Shown here one piece after another: positions 22,216-33,554 of a stretch of DNA of 64,000 nt; within the stretch, counting starts at the first letter, position 1; the number at the start of each line of letters is the position of its first letter. Origin of the DNA: Salticus scenicus (lineage: Eukaryota > Arthropoda > Arachnida > Araneae > Salticidae); the NCBI GenBank assembly GCA_963930645.1, contig OZ005659.1, positions 157,852,034 to 157,916,033 of the forward strand, read 5' to 3'. The position numbers were made by a program, and so were the translations under genes. The notes under the pieces were generated by a model. That model saw nothing but the letters and a program-made list of their open reading frames with translations. It made no database searches and was not told the origin of the DNA.

Positions 22216-22460
22216 ATTTTTAAACAAGAGTATGATTTTTTACTTAAAATTTAAAGGAAGTCTGTTTTTATTTAAAGAAATTTCAAAACACATACACCTA
22301 CTCACATAATTGAGTATACAATGATTTTTTTTTCTTTTAATAGTGAGTAACTAAATATAACATATTTCTATTATAAAAATATGTAGCATCATGGAAGTCT
22401 TATGTGGTTTTATAATATAAAAGCATATATTGCATAAATTCATGCGGTTTTTTATTGCTT
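22216..22460. other. Array flank, non-coding
   Basis: AT-rich DNA between the array and the mariner tail. No gene is visible. Confidence 0.5.
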
Positions 22461-22496
22461 CATTTCATAAAAATACATCAAATAAAATGACAATTT

Positions 22497-22639
22497 TTAA
22501 TCAAAATACTCTCCATTACTTTCTACAACCTTTGCCCATTTTTCGGGTAACAAATGTATACCACGTCGGGGGAAGCTCTCGTCTTTGGAGTCAATAAAAT
22601 GATCCGCGTCCGCACGAATTTTTGCAACAACCTAATATC
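22497..22639 (-). pseudogene. mariner transposase C-terminal fragment
   Basis: The minus-strand frame reads DSKDESFPRRGIHLLPEKW, then AKVVESNGEYFD and a stop. This is the characteristic end of mariner (IS630/Tc1-mariner) transposases, whose consensus is SKD-x-x-F-(F/Y)-RRGI-x-LPERW-x-K-x-V-x-S-x-G-x-YFD/E. About 45 codons are open. The match starts at VVAKIRAD, and just upstream an in-frame TAG forms part of an ATATTAG|GTTG sequence that looks like a 3' splice site. An AATAAA lies about 45 bases past the stop. The catalytic domain is absent, so the fragment cannot act as a transposase. It could be a truncated element or an exonised piece. Confidence 0.85.
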
Positions 22640-22779
22640 ATAGAATATTCTGTTTAATATTTCGTATGTTACATCATTTTTGACTGGAAACTTTAACAAT
22701 ACTTACAAAAACTTCCACACTGTAATGTTTTTTGTTATTAGATTAGAAAAAGTAACATAAAATTTATTTATTTATTAAA

Positions 22780-23040
22780 CGGTAAAAAGGATCCGATCGG
22801 AAAGATCCGTAGAACATTCCTTACTGGAATTCTCAACGCAGTCTATATTCGTGGGTGAGAATAGAGTGAAAGGGAAATTATACACCGCACCCAGCAGAGC
22901 AGTTCCTTTAGGATTAGTTTAGACGGATAAACCCTCAAAACGTGAAAAGGAGCATGTCAGAATATTCTGGGATCACAGGTTAACAAGTGACAACTATGCG
23001 GGCAAACAGCATTATACTCGCAGAACGCCAATAATTATAA
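22780..23040. other. Less AT-rich unexplained segment
   Basis: This block has more balanced composition than its surroundings, with a GGATCCGATCGGAAAGATCC quasi-palindrome near 22788-22808. No open frame, transposon end or RNA signature is recognised on either strand. Confidence 0.4.
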
Positions 23041-23649
23041 AAAATATCATTCTCAATTAATATTTTCTTATTTTTTATAATTATAGTATTTTATAATGAA
23101 GTCAGCGCCTTTTTATACACGTTCATTATTTTAAAGCATATTATAGAAGAACGTACAAAATTTATTCAAAATATTGTGCATTTGTGACTCTTGTTAGAAT
23201 GTTTAGATAAAAACTTGGCATCATAAGTTATAATTGAATGCTATTGTTTTTTATTCATTAGAATATAGATTTAACGTTTTACGTTAAAATTATTTTCTAA
23301 AATTCGATAGATGAATTAAAGGTTGAATAAACGTTTCATCCAAGAAAATGTGTTCTTATAAACAAATTAAAATAAAGCGTAATAACATTGGCGTAAATTA
23401 AAAAATGGTGTTACCATTTACATTTGAAAGAAAAGTAATTTTAATATATTAAAAAAAATGTTTAATTAAAAATAATTCCGAAAAAAATACCAACGAAAAT
23501 GCATAATTTTTTTTCATAACGTGGGGAAGAGAAAGATATACAATTCTTTTAAACTATAATAATATTATGAAGTTAAAGATTTAACAAACTCTCGTAATTT
23601 TTATAATTAATATTACCTTCTATAAAATTACTAAGTTACTTAAAGGGAC

Positions 23650-24330
23650 ATTTTAATATTAAATCTAAGATTTAAACCATAAACTCATTTCTCAAAAATC
23701 TTCTATATTCTTTTAATGAAGCAATGTTAAATAACTAATTAAATTTAAATTATAATTTTATTTTTAATTTTGACATTAAAAAATATCTATTACGAAATTA
23801 ATAATTATACTGAGAATATCGATAAATCTAGTTAATATTGGGGTAATTTAAAATTTTATTCAATCAGTGTGCATTAAAGTTATAATTAGAAGAACTTAAC
23901 ACATATTAATATTGGTGCTTCAAATGATATGTTCAAAACGCACATCTAGTCGCAGTATATTTAAAAGTTGTTTAACATTTAACTTATTATATTTTTGATT
24001 TACTGATTTCGCTAGTTATTTTTTGAAGTAAATTATTTTAGTTCTAAACTGTTTAATATCTTGTTCGAGACAAACAGAAGTTTCAGAGGCAAACAGTCAA
24101 AATTTTAACGGTAAAACTAAATCTAATAAATAATAAAAGTGAGGATTACGCAATAACTGAAATATAAAGTACTCTACTGAAAATCGCAAACCTAGAATTA
24201 AAAATATCGATATCAAATGCTCTAAATATTTGATTGTTTAGAAAAATTTAGCTGAATTTATAAACAGTAAAACGCATTTATACGAGAAGATAATTTAACA
24301 ATAATATTATTACTGAGGAATAAACCAAAA
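23650..24330 (+). repeat. Local duplication 2, copy 1
   Basis: Aligns colinearly with about 28500-29130. Shared stretches include AAATAACTAATTAAATTTAAAT, the TTGTTTAAC segment, AATATCTTGTTCGAGACAAACAG (28905: TTGTTCGTGAC), and AAAATATCGATAT. The copies are about 4.85 kb apart in the same orientation and look diverged. The Tc1-like element, both short piggyBac-type MITEs and the Harbinger element lie between them. Confidence 0.75.
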
Positions 24331-24717
24331 TGATTTGATAAGATTTAGTATTAATTAGGGTCGATTTCTATAAGATGCAGTAGTTTTTGTTTAAAATTTC
24401 TGAAAAAGTCCCTGTTAGTTATATTTTTTGGGTAACTTGTGAAAATTAATTTCTCAAATTTTATACTTTTGAGTATACATTAAAAATATATCTAATTTCA
24501 AAATATTGTAAAATGTTAAAGCAAAATATTTCTGTAACGCTTTTGTTTAGACAACTTACCCCAATCTCCGGGCTTAAACACATGGCCATCTGTTTAGTGT
24601 TAAGGTAACTATGAGACTTAAATTTGGTAACCCAAATTTCGGTTAGTTGAAACCTTACATTAAAATTTTATAGTTTTTTTTTTTTTTTTTCCGTTATGTA
24701 TCTTAAAATACACTCAT
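24331..24717. other. Non-coding gap, no gene recognised
   Basis: AT-rich sequence with a T tract near 24674-24690. No feature can be supported. Confidence 0.5.
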
Positions 24718-24719
24718 TA

Positions 24720-26105
24720 CCATAAAAATTTGCGCACAAAGAAAGAGTTGTGAGAATGACGAAATTTTACATACAAAAGTGCAACGTGGATGCAAGTAAA
24801 GGATTACAAAATCAAAGCGAAATGGTTTTTTATCGCATGAAATATTACGAAAGAATGGAGGTTTTAGTACCCTTTTGGACCACCTCTAGCGTGAATGCAC
24901 GATGCAAGACAGGCACGCATGGACGAATACAAGTCTCGTAAAACGTCCTGAGGCATCTCGTTCCACATTCGTTGTAAACACGCCTCGAATTCGTGCAAAC
25001 TTGTAGGCTGCCCAACTTGCCGTCCCAAGTGTTCCCAGATAGGCTCGATTAGTGAAAAATCTGGGAATCGAGAGGGCCAGGGAAAGGTGCTACTATATCG
25101 GAGGCAGTCCTGTGCTTGTATGGCTGAGCATTGTCCTATTGAAATATGGCTCCTGAGAGCTCTGCCATGAGTGGCAACACCTATGGCTGAAGGATGTCAC
25201 TAACGTACCGCTTCTCTGTCATGGTGCAACGAATCAATCTTAGGGGTGACCGTGTGTCTTAAGCAATGTCTTCCCATACCGTCACACCAGCTGTGGGTAC
25301 GGTGTGCAGCTGTAAGGCAAAGACAGGATTGAGGCGTTCACCACGGTGCTTCCACACATGTGCATGATTGTTATCACTGCCCGAATTGAATCTGGATTCG
25401 TCGCTGAAGACGACCTGGTTCAATTTGTTTGCAATCCAACCCCGTCGAGCGCATCACCGCTCCAAACGGAGGAGAGGGGGTTCAGAATTATTGGCAGCAC
25501 ACGTAATGGGCGCTGCGACGGCAAATGTCTTTCAGCCAAGCACCTTGCGATGATAAGTACAGACACAGGGACAGGTCATGTAGGTGCTGAATATGTCCGG
25601 AAGGCGGAGAATGAGACAGTTGGATCTATGCGTATGTTTCGTATGATGAGACGGTCTTTTCGTTTATTGGTGTGTTGAGCGCATGCTGAAGCTGATCGCC
25701 ATATCAGCAATCTCTCTCTTGTCCACAGGTCCCAACGCATCCTAACAGTAAATTTGGAACGGCCTAGGTGGCTGGCTACTTTCCGAGCTAATCCTAAGGA
25801 TTCCATCGTACCGATGATTCCCCCCCCCCCATCCCTAGGACTTTGACAGCTGCTCGCATTGACATTCATGGCGGCGTAACAGCATTCTATTTAAAAAGCG
25901 TCCCTCTGCAACATATTATACACTCCAAACAAGCTCTGCTTATCTGTTTCTCCAAGAAGAACAAAGTTTAACGCCTTTTGGTGGCATTAAGCAATGCGCA
26001 ATCACGCTGCATTTCTAATAATTTGCATACCTGCTTGGCACGTGCCTTCACGCCAAGTGTCGTTACGGTTCAACAATTAATTCTTGGTGCGCAAATTTTT
26101 ATGGC
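24720..26105 (-). mobile_element. Tc1-like DNA transposon, inactive (1386 bp)
   Basis: TA flanks lie at 24718-24719 and 26106-26107. The ends CCATAAAAATTTGCGCAC and GTGCGCAAATTTTTATGG are perfect inverted repeats of 18 bases, and the right end has one extra C. The length fits a complete Tc1/mariner-superfamily element with one transposase gene on the minus strand. GC content is clearly higher than the surroundings, suggesting arrival after the AT-rich background formed. The transposase is broken (see 24870-25869), so this copy cannot move itself. Confidence 0.95.
24870..25869 (-). pseudogene. Tc1-like transposase pseudogene
   Basis: Read on the minus strand, the N-terminal part begins at 25869 and contains a helix-turn-helix-like region (LARKVASHLGRSKFTVRMRW). 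Downstream, in changed frames, come VVFSDESRF (first catalytic Asp, codon at 25400-25402), GAIFQ*DNAQP (second Asp, 25133-25135) and WPSRFPDFSLIEPIWEHLG (Glu, 25044-25046). These are the DDE landmarks of Tc1-like transposases, DNA cut-and-paste enzymes. A TAG stop lies just before the second Asp. The D to E distance is 89 bases, not a multiple of three and short of the usual DD34E spacing. A poly-C tract at about 25816-25825 is a further likely slip site. The gene is clearly non-functional. Confidence 0.9.
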
Positions 26106-26109
26106 TATG

Positions 26110-26540
26110 AGTTCTAATGATATCTATTACCGTTTTTGATATTTTGCTAAATTTAATGCCCTGATGTAACTTAAAACATTAAATGAGACCTACCAGGCCT
26201 ATTTACTTTATGTAAAACTACAGACATTTTGCCCTAAATATTTTCCTCATATTATTTCAAAACACTAAACAATACTTAAGCCATCTTATTCACTTATAAA
26301 AGGGGTAATTTAACTCCTTTATATGTTTGGCGGAAATGGCAGACAATATACTTTAAAAAATATACGATATTCTTTTCTGTTTAAACTACTCTTTACATAA
26401 CTAGTATTTAAACAATGGACAAGTCAAGATTTCCAACATTTAGCAAGTGAAGAGAGATTAATTATCGATCTAAAATAATCTGAAAAATTTCTTAAAATTT
26501 TCAAAAAGTATCTTAGGTCTCGTGTCTGATGCACCTTTGT
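26110..26540. other. Non-coding gap, no gene recognised
   Basis: AT-rich flank between the Tc1-like element and the short MITE. Nothing recognisable. Confidence 0.5.
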
Positions 26541-26543
26541 TAT

Positions 26544-26768
26544 CCCTTTCCGACCCATGCCGTACGATCGTGCGGGTTAGACATTCACGACATCAACTTA
26601 CATTTTTGCAGCTGGAACAGTCGTATGTAATACAATCAGACAATGAACGATCGAGCTAATTAGCAGAAAGTGTAAAGAAATGTCGATTATATTCTATATT
26701 TTTCCTTCAGTTTGCAAAAACAGAGGAATGTAATGTTTTAAGGTAAAAATGTTTCGGGTCGGAAAGGG
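26544..26768. mobile_element. piggyBac-type MITE, 225 bp, TTAT flanks
   Basis: The termini are CCCTTTCCGACCC and GGGTCGGAAAGGG, a perfect 13-bp inverted repeat. The flanking tetranucleotide is TTAT on both sides (26540-26543 and 26769-26772), not the usual TTAA. Terminal CCC and size resemble the other piggyBac-type MITEs here. The TTAT could be a rare alternative target or a different superfamily. A quasi-palindrome with CGTACGATCG lies near the left end. No coding capacity. Confidence 0.75.
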
Positions 26769-27055
26769 TTATGAACGGCCGGTTACAACCTACTTCGACT
26801 GCATATAAGACAAACACGTCACACACCATCTTGCTCAACGCGGGCATTTTACCCTAAATTACCTTTATTGCATATTAATTAACCCTTATACACACTATGT
26901 TGTAAATTAGAGTGATAAATTTTAAAGCGTTCCGTTTCAGAAGTTTACAAATTCAAATAACTCTGCCATTAAAGAATCATTTTACTCACTGAAAATGTAC
27001 AACGAAGTAGCATTGTTTAAAAAAAATAATTACTTAGAAATACATTGATACTTAA

Positions 27056-27272
27056 CCCTTTAGCTACGACCGAGATATATATATGTTCCAAGGCCAGTGT
27101 AAAATACAACATGACACCCTTTTATGAAGGTTATCTGGTTTTGTCTTTATTAATAGGCGGATAGAATTGTCAGTTGAAGAAATTCACTGTCTACTGAATG
27201 AAACACATCAGGTAATTTATTTAATACTTATTTAATTTTTCTCAGAAAAAATATATATTGGTAGTCAAAGGG
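27056..27272. mobile_element. piggyBac-type MITE, 217 bp
   Basis: TTAA flanks at 27052-27055 and 27273-27276. The ends are CCCTTTAGCTACGACC and, reverse-complemented, CCCTTTGACTACCAAT, followed by TATATAT in both arms. It differs in sequence from the other CCCTTT elements here, so it represents a separate subfamily. No open frame. Confidence 0.85.
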
Positions 27273-27358
27273 TTAAATAATCATATTTATTTTAGAATCA
27301 TTGTAAAAATAGCCTTTTCCATATTAATATTATCTTTTTGAAAACTTATGAAGTCTAA

Positions 27359-28239
27359 GGGCTGTATTCACCAAACTTCATTGATCGAGGATTAAACCAT
27401 GGATCAGCAAATCCGAGAATCAAAGCTAACACTGGATTAAATTCCTACGGTATTCACCATCAGCCGATTACGTGATCAATGGATTAACTGGAAGAGAAAT
27501 AAAAGCTTCGTTTTGATTGGCCAAGAACGAAGATAGCATTTATTCACCATTCGGCTTCAATTAACTAATCAATAGGATTAGAAAGGGTAAAAAGCAAATT
27601 GGCAACACTGATACTCTTGTTTACTTCGCTTTTGTTTACGCACGGATTAAGAATCCATTTTACTTTAGAACACGTTTAAAAAGAATAATCACGCAGACAA
27701 CAACTGTTTACGCTACGATTTAAAATTTTGATTGTTATGATTAAGATAATCTTAAAGCTATTATTTTTTTTTCTGCCGAATTTAATGCATTATTCTTTTC
27801 TGTGGCAGCTGACAGCCTATTATCTAACATTCGTATTATAAATCCCACGGAATCTTTATTTAATCGACAGCGATATCGAAATGGCACATTATCTAAAGAA
27901 TCCAAATCATTTACTCTAATTTGATGCATCGTTCTTTTTCTTCTTTCAAATGTCTCCAATATTTCTAAGCTTTCAATTTCATCTAGTGATAACAGATTGT
28001 CAACGTCAGCTATGTTTGTTATTTGTTTATGAAGCTGAGCTGCGGAGTGCTAATCCGTTATGAAAATATCCGAGAATTAACTCTGTTAATCCTCCGATAT
28101 TCGAGGATAAAAAACGAAGTGTTAAAGTAGCCGGTGAACTGCGGATTTTCGTTGGAGAATACCGATTTTCATATGATCGAGCGATTACCGCTAATCCGAG
28201 GTTTTATCCGAGTGTTAACAAGTTGGTGTATATGGCCCT
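27359..28239 (-). mobile_element. PIF/Harbinger element, internally deleted (881 bp)
   Basis: The left end is GGGCTGTATTCACCAAACTT. The right end, reverse-complemented, is AGGGCCATATACACCAACTT. They are flanked by TAA at 27356-27358 and 28240-28242, which fits the 3-bp TWA target of PIF/Harbinger. Subterminal motifs with GGATTAA and AATCCGAG recur many times on both sides. The interior keeps an N-terminal HARBI1-like frame (27741-28049) but lacks the DDE nuclease domain and the Myb-like second gene. It is non-autonomous. Confidence 0.85.
27741..28049 (-). pseudogene. HARBI1-like transposase N-terminal fragment
   Basis: About 103 codons are open after a TAG on the minus strand, with no convincing ATG at the start. 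The text includes the acidic lead DNLLSLDEIESLEILE, then FRYRCRLNKDSVGFIIRML, RNALNSAEKKIIALRLS-like sequence (NNALNSAEKKIIALRLS here) and a stop. This follows the N-terminal order of PIF/Harbinger nucleases (F-x-x-R-F-R-(L/F)-x-K-x-x-(V/F)-x-x-(I/L), then ALS-x-x-x-x-(I/L)-x-x-ALRF). The frame stops where the DDE domain should begin, so an internal deletion removed the catalytic part. No activity is expected. Confidence 0.85.
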
Positions 28240-28499
28240 TAAAGACAAACGTTGAATCATTAAGCTTAACACATTGCTTGCGAGCTACATAATAGTATTT
28301 TTTTTAAAGAAAAATTAGCCCTGCCTTTAGGTTTTCCTCTAAAAATATATTTCACTTAAAAAAAAAAAAAAAAAAAATGCGTAGTTGTTTAACACGGTGT
28401 ACATATACGCCAGAGAATTTTACTTCATCGATTGCTGAGGGGATAAAATTTATCTAATTTAATCACGAATAAAAAAAATCCTTTGGTTAAATAGTATGA

Positions 28500-29130
28500 C
28501 GTTGCAAGGGGGTGCAGAAAAGCGGGACTTTTTTCATAAACAGCTTAACTATTTTATAGTATAAAGTCATGTAAAATAACTAATTAAATTTAAATTAATT
28601 TATTTCAGATTTTGACGTTCAATATTATCCATTATTAAAAACATAATTTCGATGAAGATATCTATAAATTTATTTAATATCATACAAAACAAGTACTATA
28701 TGAAAACTCAGTTTGCGAAAAGGTCATGAGTGGAAGACTCAAAACAATTGTCATGTCGACGCTTCAGGTAATATATATATAACTCGCTTTTGCCCGTAGC
28801 ATATTTTGAAATTGTTTAACTTTCAACTCATATTATTTCTGTTTTTCTGGATTTTCTAGTTAATATTTAATATTAAATTATTTTACTTTTTAAAAGTTTA
28901 ATATCTTGTTCGTGACAAACAGAAATTTCAATGGCAAATAGTTAAAAATTAAACTGTAAAATTTAATCACAAGAATAATAAAAATATGAAATACACACCA
29001 TCTGAAATATCAAACATTCTACTAAAAATCGAGTGTCTAGAATATAAAATATCGATATTATTAATGTCATATATTATTACATAAATTTAGTTAATTTTTT
29101 TTTAAAGATGAAGTGCACATGCACGAGGGA
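28500..29130 (+). repeat. Local duplication 2, copy 2
   Basis: Partner of 23650-24330 (see that entry). The AATATCTTGTTCGTGACAAA block is at about 28900-28921, against 24055-24076 in copy 1. Confidence 0.75.
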
Positions 29131-29441
29131 ATATCATAAATTCATATTTTTAATATGATATAATTAAAATGTTTTTACAAAATTTATTAATTGGTCTTTA
29201 AGTACATTTTTAAGTATTTTTAAGAAAGCCGTAATTTGTGTTATTATTTAGTTTTAGACGTAAGACTCTGAGTTATAAAATGCTAGCCACGAAGAAAAGA
29301 ACATGTAGAGATGGTAGAGAAATCACCAGAATAATAAAAAAAAAAGATACATTTTCTATCTAAAGAAAAAGACTTGATTAACCAGGTAATATAGAAGATA
29401 TTTCTATTTTTATAAAGGAAACAGTAATTATAAAGAATGAA

Positions 29442-29466
29442 AAAAAAAAAAAAAAAAAAAAAAAAA
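29442..29466. repeat. Poly-A tract
   Basis: A run of about 25 adenines. Another poly-A tract of similar size lies at about 30788-30812. Confidence 0.9.
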
Positions 29467-29499
29467 CACTAGAGAATATTAAATAATATTAACCACTAA

Positions 29500-30242
29500 A
29501 ACTTATGTTTTATCAGAGCTTCAAAACACAATAAAATTTGACATTTTTTACTACTCAGTTAACAGCGATTTTACGATTTTCCGATTTATAATAATATCGT
29601 AATATTTTCTTAAATCGAACCAGAGACTGCAAACTAAAAATCGATAATATGAATAAAAGCTTATTGCAATAAATAGTAGCACATATATATATATATATAT
29701 ATGTATATTAACGAGCTATTCGTATTCACCAGAATTTTACATCCAAAAATAACTTCACTTACAAAGTCAAATTTTGTCATTTTTTACTATTATGTGATTT
29801 ATTTAGTAAACAGCAATTTTAAGATTTCTCGATTTATGATGATATTGTAATATTTTTTAATATAGAACAAGCACTCGTCGGCCTAACAGTTCCGCGGTTT
29901 TCTCCGAGTATTCCGCGGTTTTCTCCGAAGCTTCTGTAAATACGAGCTAGGACCCCTTAGAAAAGACCCTATGGAGGGCACTTCCCCTCAGGCCTAGGAC
30001 CCTAGTGTTGTCAAACGGCCTTAATCCCCAGAACCCAAATTGAACATGCAGACTTCAAAATTAAAATCTATAATAGGAATAGAAGGTTAATGCAATAATC
30101 AGTAGAAGAGACGTTATTTAAAAACGTATTTTGTGTATTATAAGTATACATCAGTTTCACGACAACGGAACTTTACTTTAAAAAGTGACTTATCTTTTAA
30201 CAAAGTCAAATTTTGTCATATTTCCCTATTCAGTGAACAGAT

Positions 30243-30277
<35 letters not shown>

Positions 30278-30314
30278 ATGATATTGTAATATTCTTTTGT
30301 ATCGGAAAAGCAGA

Positions 30315-30349
<35 letters not shown>

Positions 30350-30460
30350 ACGATAATATGAATAAATGTTTATAGTAATAAATAGTTGCACAGATTTATT
30401 TATGAAACAAACATTAGTATAATACTATACTCCAGTTTCATGACAACAATATCTTCAATA
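29500..30460 (+). repeat. Degenerate tandem repeat, three units of about 270-420 bp
   Basis: Three units each contain, in order, a TTTGTCAT or TTTGACAT stretch, AACAG-GATTT, TATAATAATAT or TGATGATATTGTAATATT, then ATAATATGAATAAA and AATAGTAGCA or similar. The middle unit is interrupted by a SINE-like repeat (29875-30052), which explains its greater length. The last unit holds long T and A tracts (about 30246-30274 and 30316-30348). The open frame at 30133-30375 runs through those homopolymers and is not a gene. Confidence 0.65.
29875..30052 (+). repeat. SINE-like repeat, family S, copy 2
   Basis: Shares CGGCCTA, GCGGTTTTCTCCGA, GACCCTATGGAGGGCACT and CGGCCTTAATCCCCAGAAC with 6580-6735. A direct repeat of TTCCGCGGTTTTCTCCGA (29888-29926) is seen only in this copy. 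The tRNA-like head of copy 1 is not evident. It interrupts the tandem repeat at 29500-30460, so it arrived after that array formed. Confidence 0.65.
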
Positions 30461-30931
30461 AATAAAAAATAATTAAATACACAAATAAAACTTTATGTTT
30501 TTCAAATAAATTATTCTAAATATATCTAAAAAAATTTGTGTTATCATACAAAAGAATAACGCATTTTTATGAAAAATAAAATAATAGTACTATTAAATAA
30601 ATATAAACACCAATAAGGAAAATATCAGATAATAATGTGCTAAATGCAATAAGTTTTAATGTCTTCAAGTAAGTCAAAACTGCATTTTATTTTATTTTAT
30701 TCAAATGTCCCTAGAGGAACTTTTTATGTATTTAGAAATATGGTTTGTGGGTAGGTCAAAGAACTTATTGTCATATAAAGTCATGTTAAAAAAAAAAAAA
30801 AAAAAAAAAAAAGTCTTGAAAAGTATATTATACTAATTATTAAAATTTACTGAAATTCAATTACATAAAAACTTTCACTAAAAAAAACCTGCAAATTAAA
30901 TGAACAGTTTACTGATTATATATATATATAA

Positions 30932-31118
30932 ATGCAACAGAAATATCCCACAGGATTCTTAATGCAACGGAATTTTTAACGTTAAAAACAATTTATAATG
31001 AATTTTATCTAATTACTGGTTATAGAAAGAAAAACATGCAATAGAAATATCCCACAGAATTCTTAATGCAACGAAATTTTTAATGTTAAAAACAATTTTT
31101 GTAATGAATTTTATCTAA
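30932..31118 (+). repeat. Tandem duplication, period about 104 bp
   Basis: ATGCAA(C/T)AGAAATATCCCAC starts two units at 30932 and 31036. Both continue with TTCTTAATGCAACG and TTAAAAACAATTT and end near GAATTTTATCTAA. Only a few differences separate the units. Confidence 0.85.
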
Positions 31119-31925
31119 GGGAAATTCGGTAAAAGAAAAAAAAAATCTAAAAATATACTTTACAGAACATTTTTCACTAAAGAATTTTATACACATGTTT
31201 CAAATACTCCAAGAAAGCAGTTGCTGCTCAAGCATTTGAGATTTTATATTCAAATATTTAAATTTAAATGTTTGCAATTCCCTTTAAAATCCGGTTTTGC
31301 ATTATTATATAAGAGAAAAATTTACTGCATTATCCTGAAATGCATAGATATATATCATTTTGTCTTGCGGTAAAAGGACAATTTAAAAATACATTGAATC
31401 AAATACTAAAATAAACTGCGGGTCTATTTCCGCTTTTTATTAAAATGAAAGTTATACAAATGAAAAATTTGTTCAATTTATAACTTATGCACATTTTTTA
31501 ATGTAATCTGCAGAATATGTTTTTTTTTAATTATAAACAAAATGCATATATGTTTCTTTTTTCCATTGTTTTTTGTTTCGTTGGATAATTAACCGTTACT
31601 TTATTACACTATAAATGTTTAAATTTTAATCAGTTTTATCTAAGTGATAAATATCTATTTCAATGATGTAATGTTTATTTAATCAGATTCACATTTTTTC
31701 AGCTGACAGAGATGATTCGACTGTGGACCATCGAAAGACCAAACGATTTGTTTTTTTATTTTTTATTTGAACTGTTTTTATTTATTTTTTAATAAGGTAC
31801 ATTTTTTTTTAATATACTTTCTTTGAACTTATAGATGCTTTAATTTAATCAACCATGTTTTACTCTGTAAACAAACAAACAAACAAAAATGCCGAATAGA
31901 TAAACTAGTGGTTAAAAAAAGAAAA

Positions 31926-31970
<45 letters not shown>

Positions 31971-33550
31971 TGCAATTCCATAAAATCATATGTACTGCAC
32001 AAAGACAATTTTACAGTAATGAGATAGTACAATACAATATAAAAACGCACATAAACTATTAAAAATAACTTTGTTTAAAAATTATCTTTCGTCTAAATAA
32101 TTAAGTAGGAATATTATGTAAATTCTTTCTAAAAGATAAATAAATAAATATAAATGAATATAAATAAATAAATAAATAAATAAAAAGAAAGCAACATCGA
32201 AGTAAATAATCAGAATTAATGCTTTTTTTTTGCATTAAATGTTAAATAAACACACACGCACACATCCACATCCACACACATGTATATACACATACAGATA
32301 AATGCAAAAACAGAAAAACGTATATGTATATATTGAATATATGTATATACATCCTGTGGCTGCTTTTAATATATATTAATGAACCAAAATACAAATTTTT
32401 ATGCTTAAATCTTATTTTAAAAATATAATTAATGCAGATGGAAATTCGTAATTCTTAAAAAATAAAATACAACTAAGTAGGTAATAAACATGTAATGTAC
32501 GAAAAATATCTCTAATTTCTTAAAACAATATACAATTTTTTGTAATAACCTACACGTAAAGTTTACTTTACATAGATTTAAATCGTATAGAAAATTCAAT
32601 CTGGATTTTTACAAGGAAATTTGCATTACATTTATTAGAGTGTAATCCACTCTTAATGGAAAAAGGTGAATTTATATCTTTTCATAAACCTTCGCATGAA
32701 TAAATTTTTTAATTCATAAACATTATAAACTGAAACGATTTAAATAGAATCCTAAAATCTAACTAGAAAGGAAATGGTTCTTTTTTTGTACTATTACTTT
32801 AATTTGAAAGATTCGCTACATCCTTTTCATAAAATTGTTGCGTTAGTTTATATAGATGGAAACTCAGTCTCATATCCCAGGATAAAAATTTCGTTATACT
32901 TTTATTTTAAGAATAAATCTGAATTTAAATCAAATTCTATGCTAGCTCAGAAATATAATCAGCCCTTTTAAAATTATGATATAATGTTTTCTTAAATTAA
33001 AATATTTTTATCAATTGAAAAATTTGCACATTTCGTAGATTTAGTTTCTGAATCAGTGGCATAAAAGTAAATTTATTAAGAAAATAGTTTTATATTTTTA
33101 TGTATTAAAGACCGAGTAGCAGCAAATTGCTTTGTTGGAAAATAACTGTGACAATATATATAAGCATACATATAATTTCCAGCAACAGTATTCCAGTTAA
33201 CTCAAATTTCTGTAAGGAAATTCTGTATTTTGAACCTTTTATAAAGGTCTCCAGTCTTAATTGAAGACGATAATTTTGTATCTATCAAAATAACCTCGTA
33301 TGGATATCTCAAACTTATTGTTTCCAAAACAGTTACTATGATTTATTATTAGATGGCACATTAAAATTATTCTGAATATTTAAGCAATGTAATTTTCCTT
33401 TTCTCAAAATATTTCTGCTAGGAAAACAAAAGCAGTGGGGGGGGGGGGGACTAGTTTGAAAAAAAAAAAAAAAAAAACAATTATTGACATGAAACTATTC
33501 TTCAATAAAAGTAAACCGCAATAGTCTTGACTTAAAAAGCTTTTCTAAAA
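31119..33550. other. Long AT-rich gap, no gene recognised
   Basis: Contains an (AT)n run at about 31933-31966, a TAAA-type microsatellite at about 32138-32186, short ACAC runs near 32250-32295 and a poly-G plus poly-A pair at about 33436-33477. No domain-bearing frame. The frame at 32774-32971 resembles no protein I recognise. Confidence 0.5.
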
Positions 33551-33554
33551 TGTA

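Noticed and set aside
25346..25678. 110-codon plus-strand frame in the Tc1-like element
   Set aside because: It is antisense to the transposase, whose conserved motifs are clear on the minus strand.
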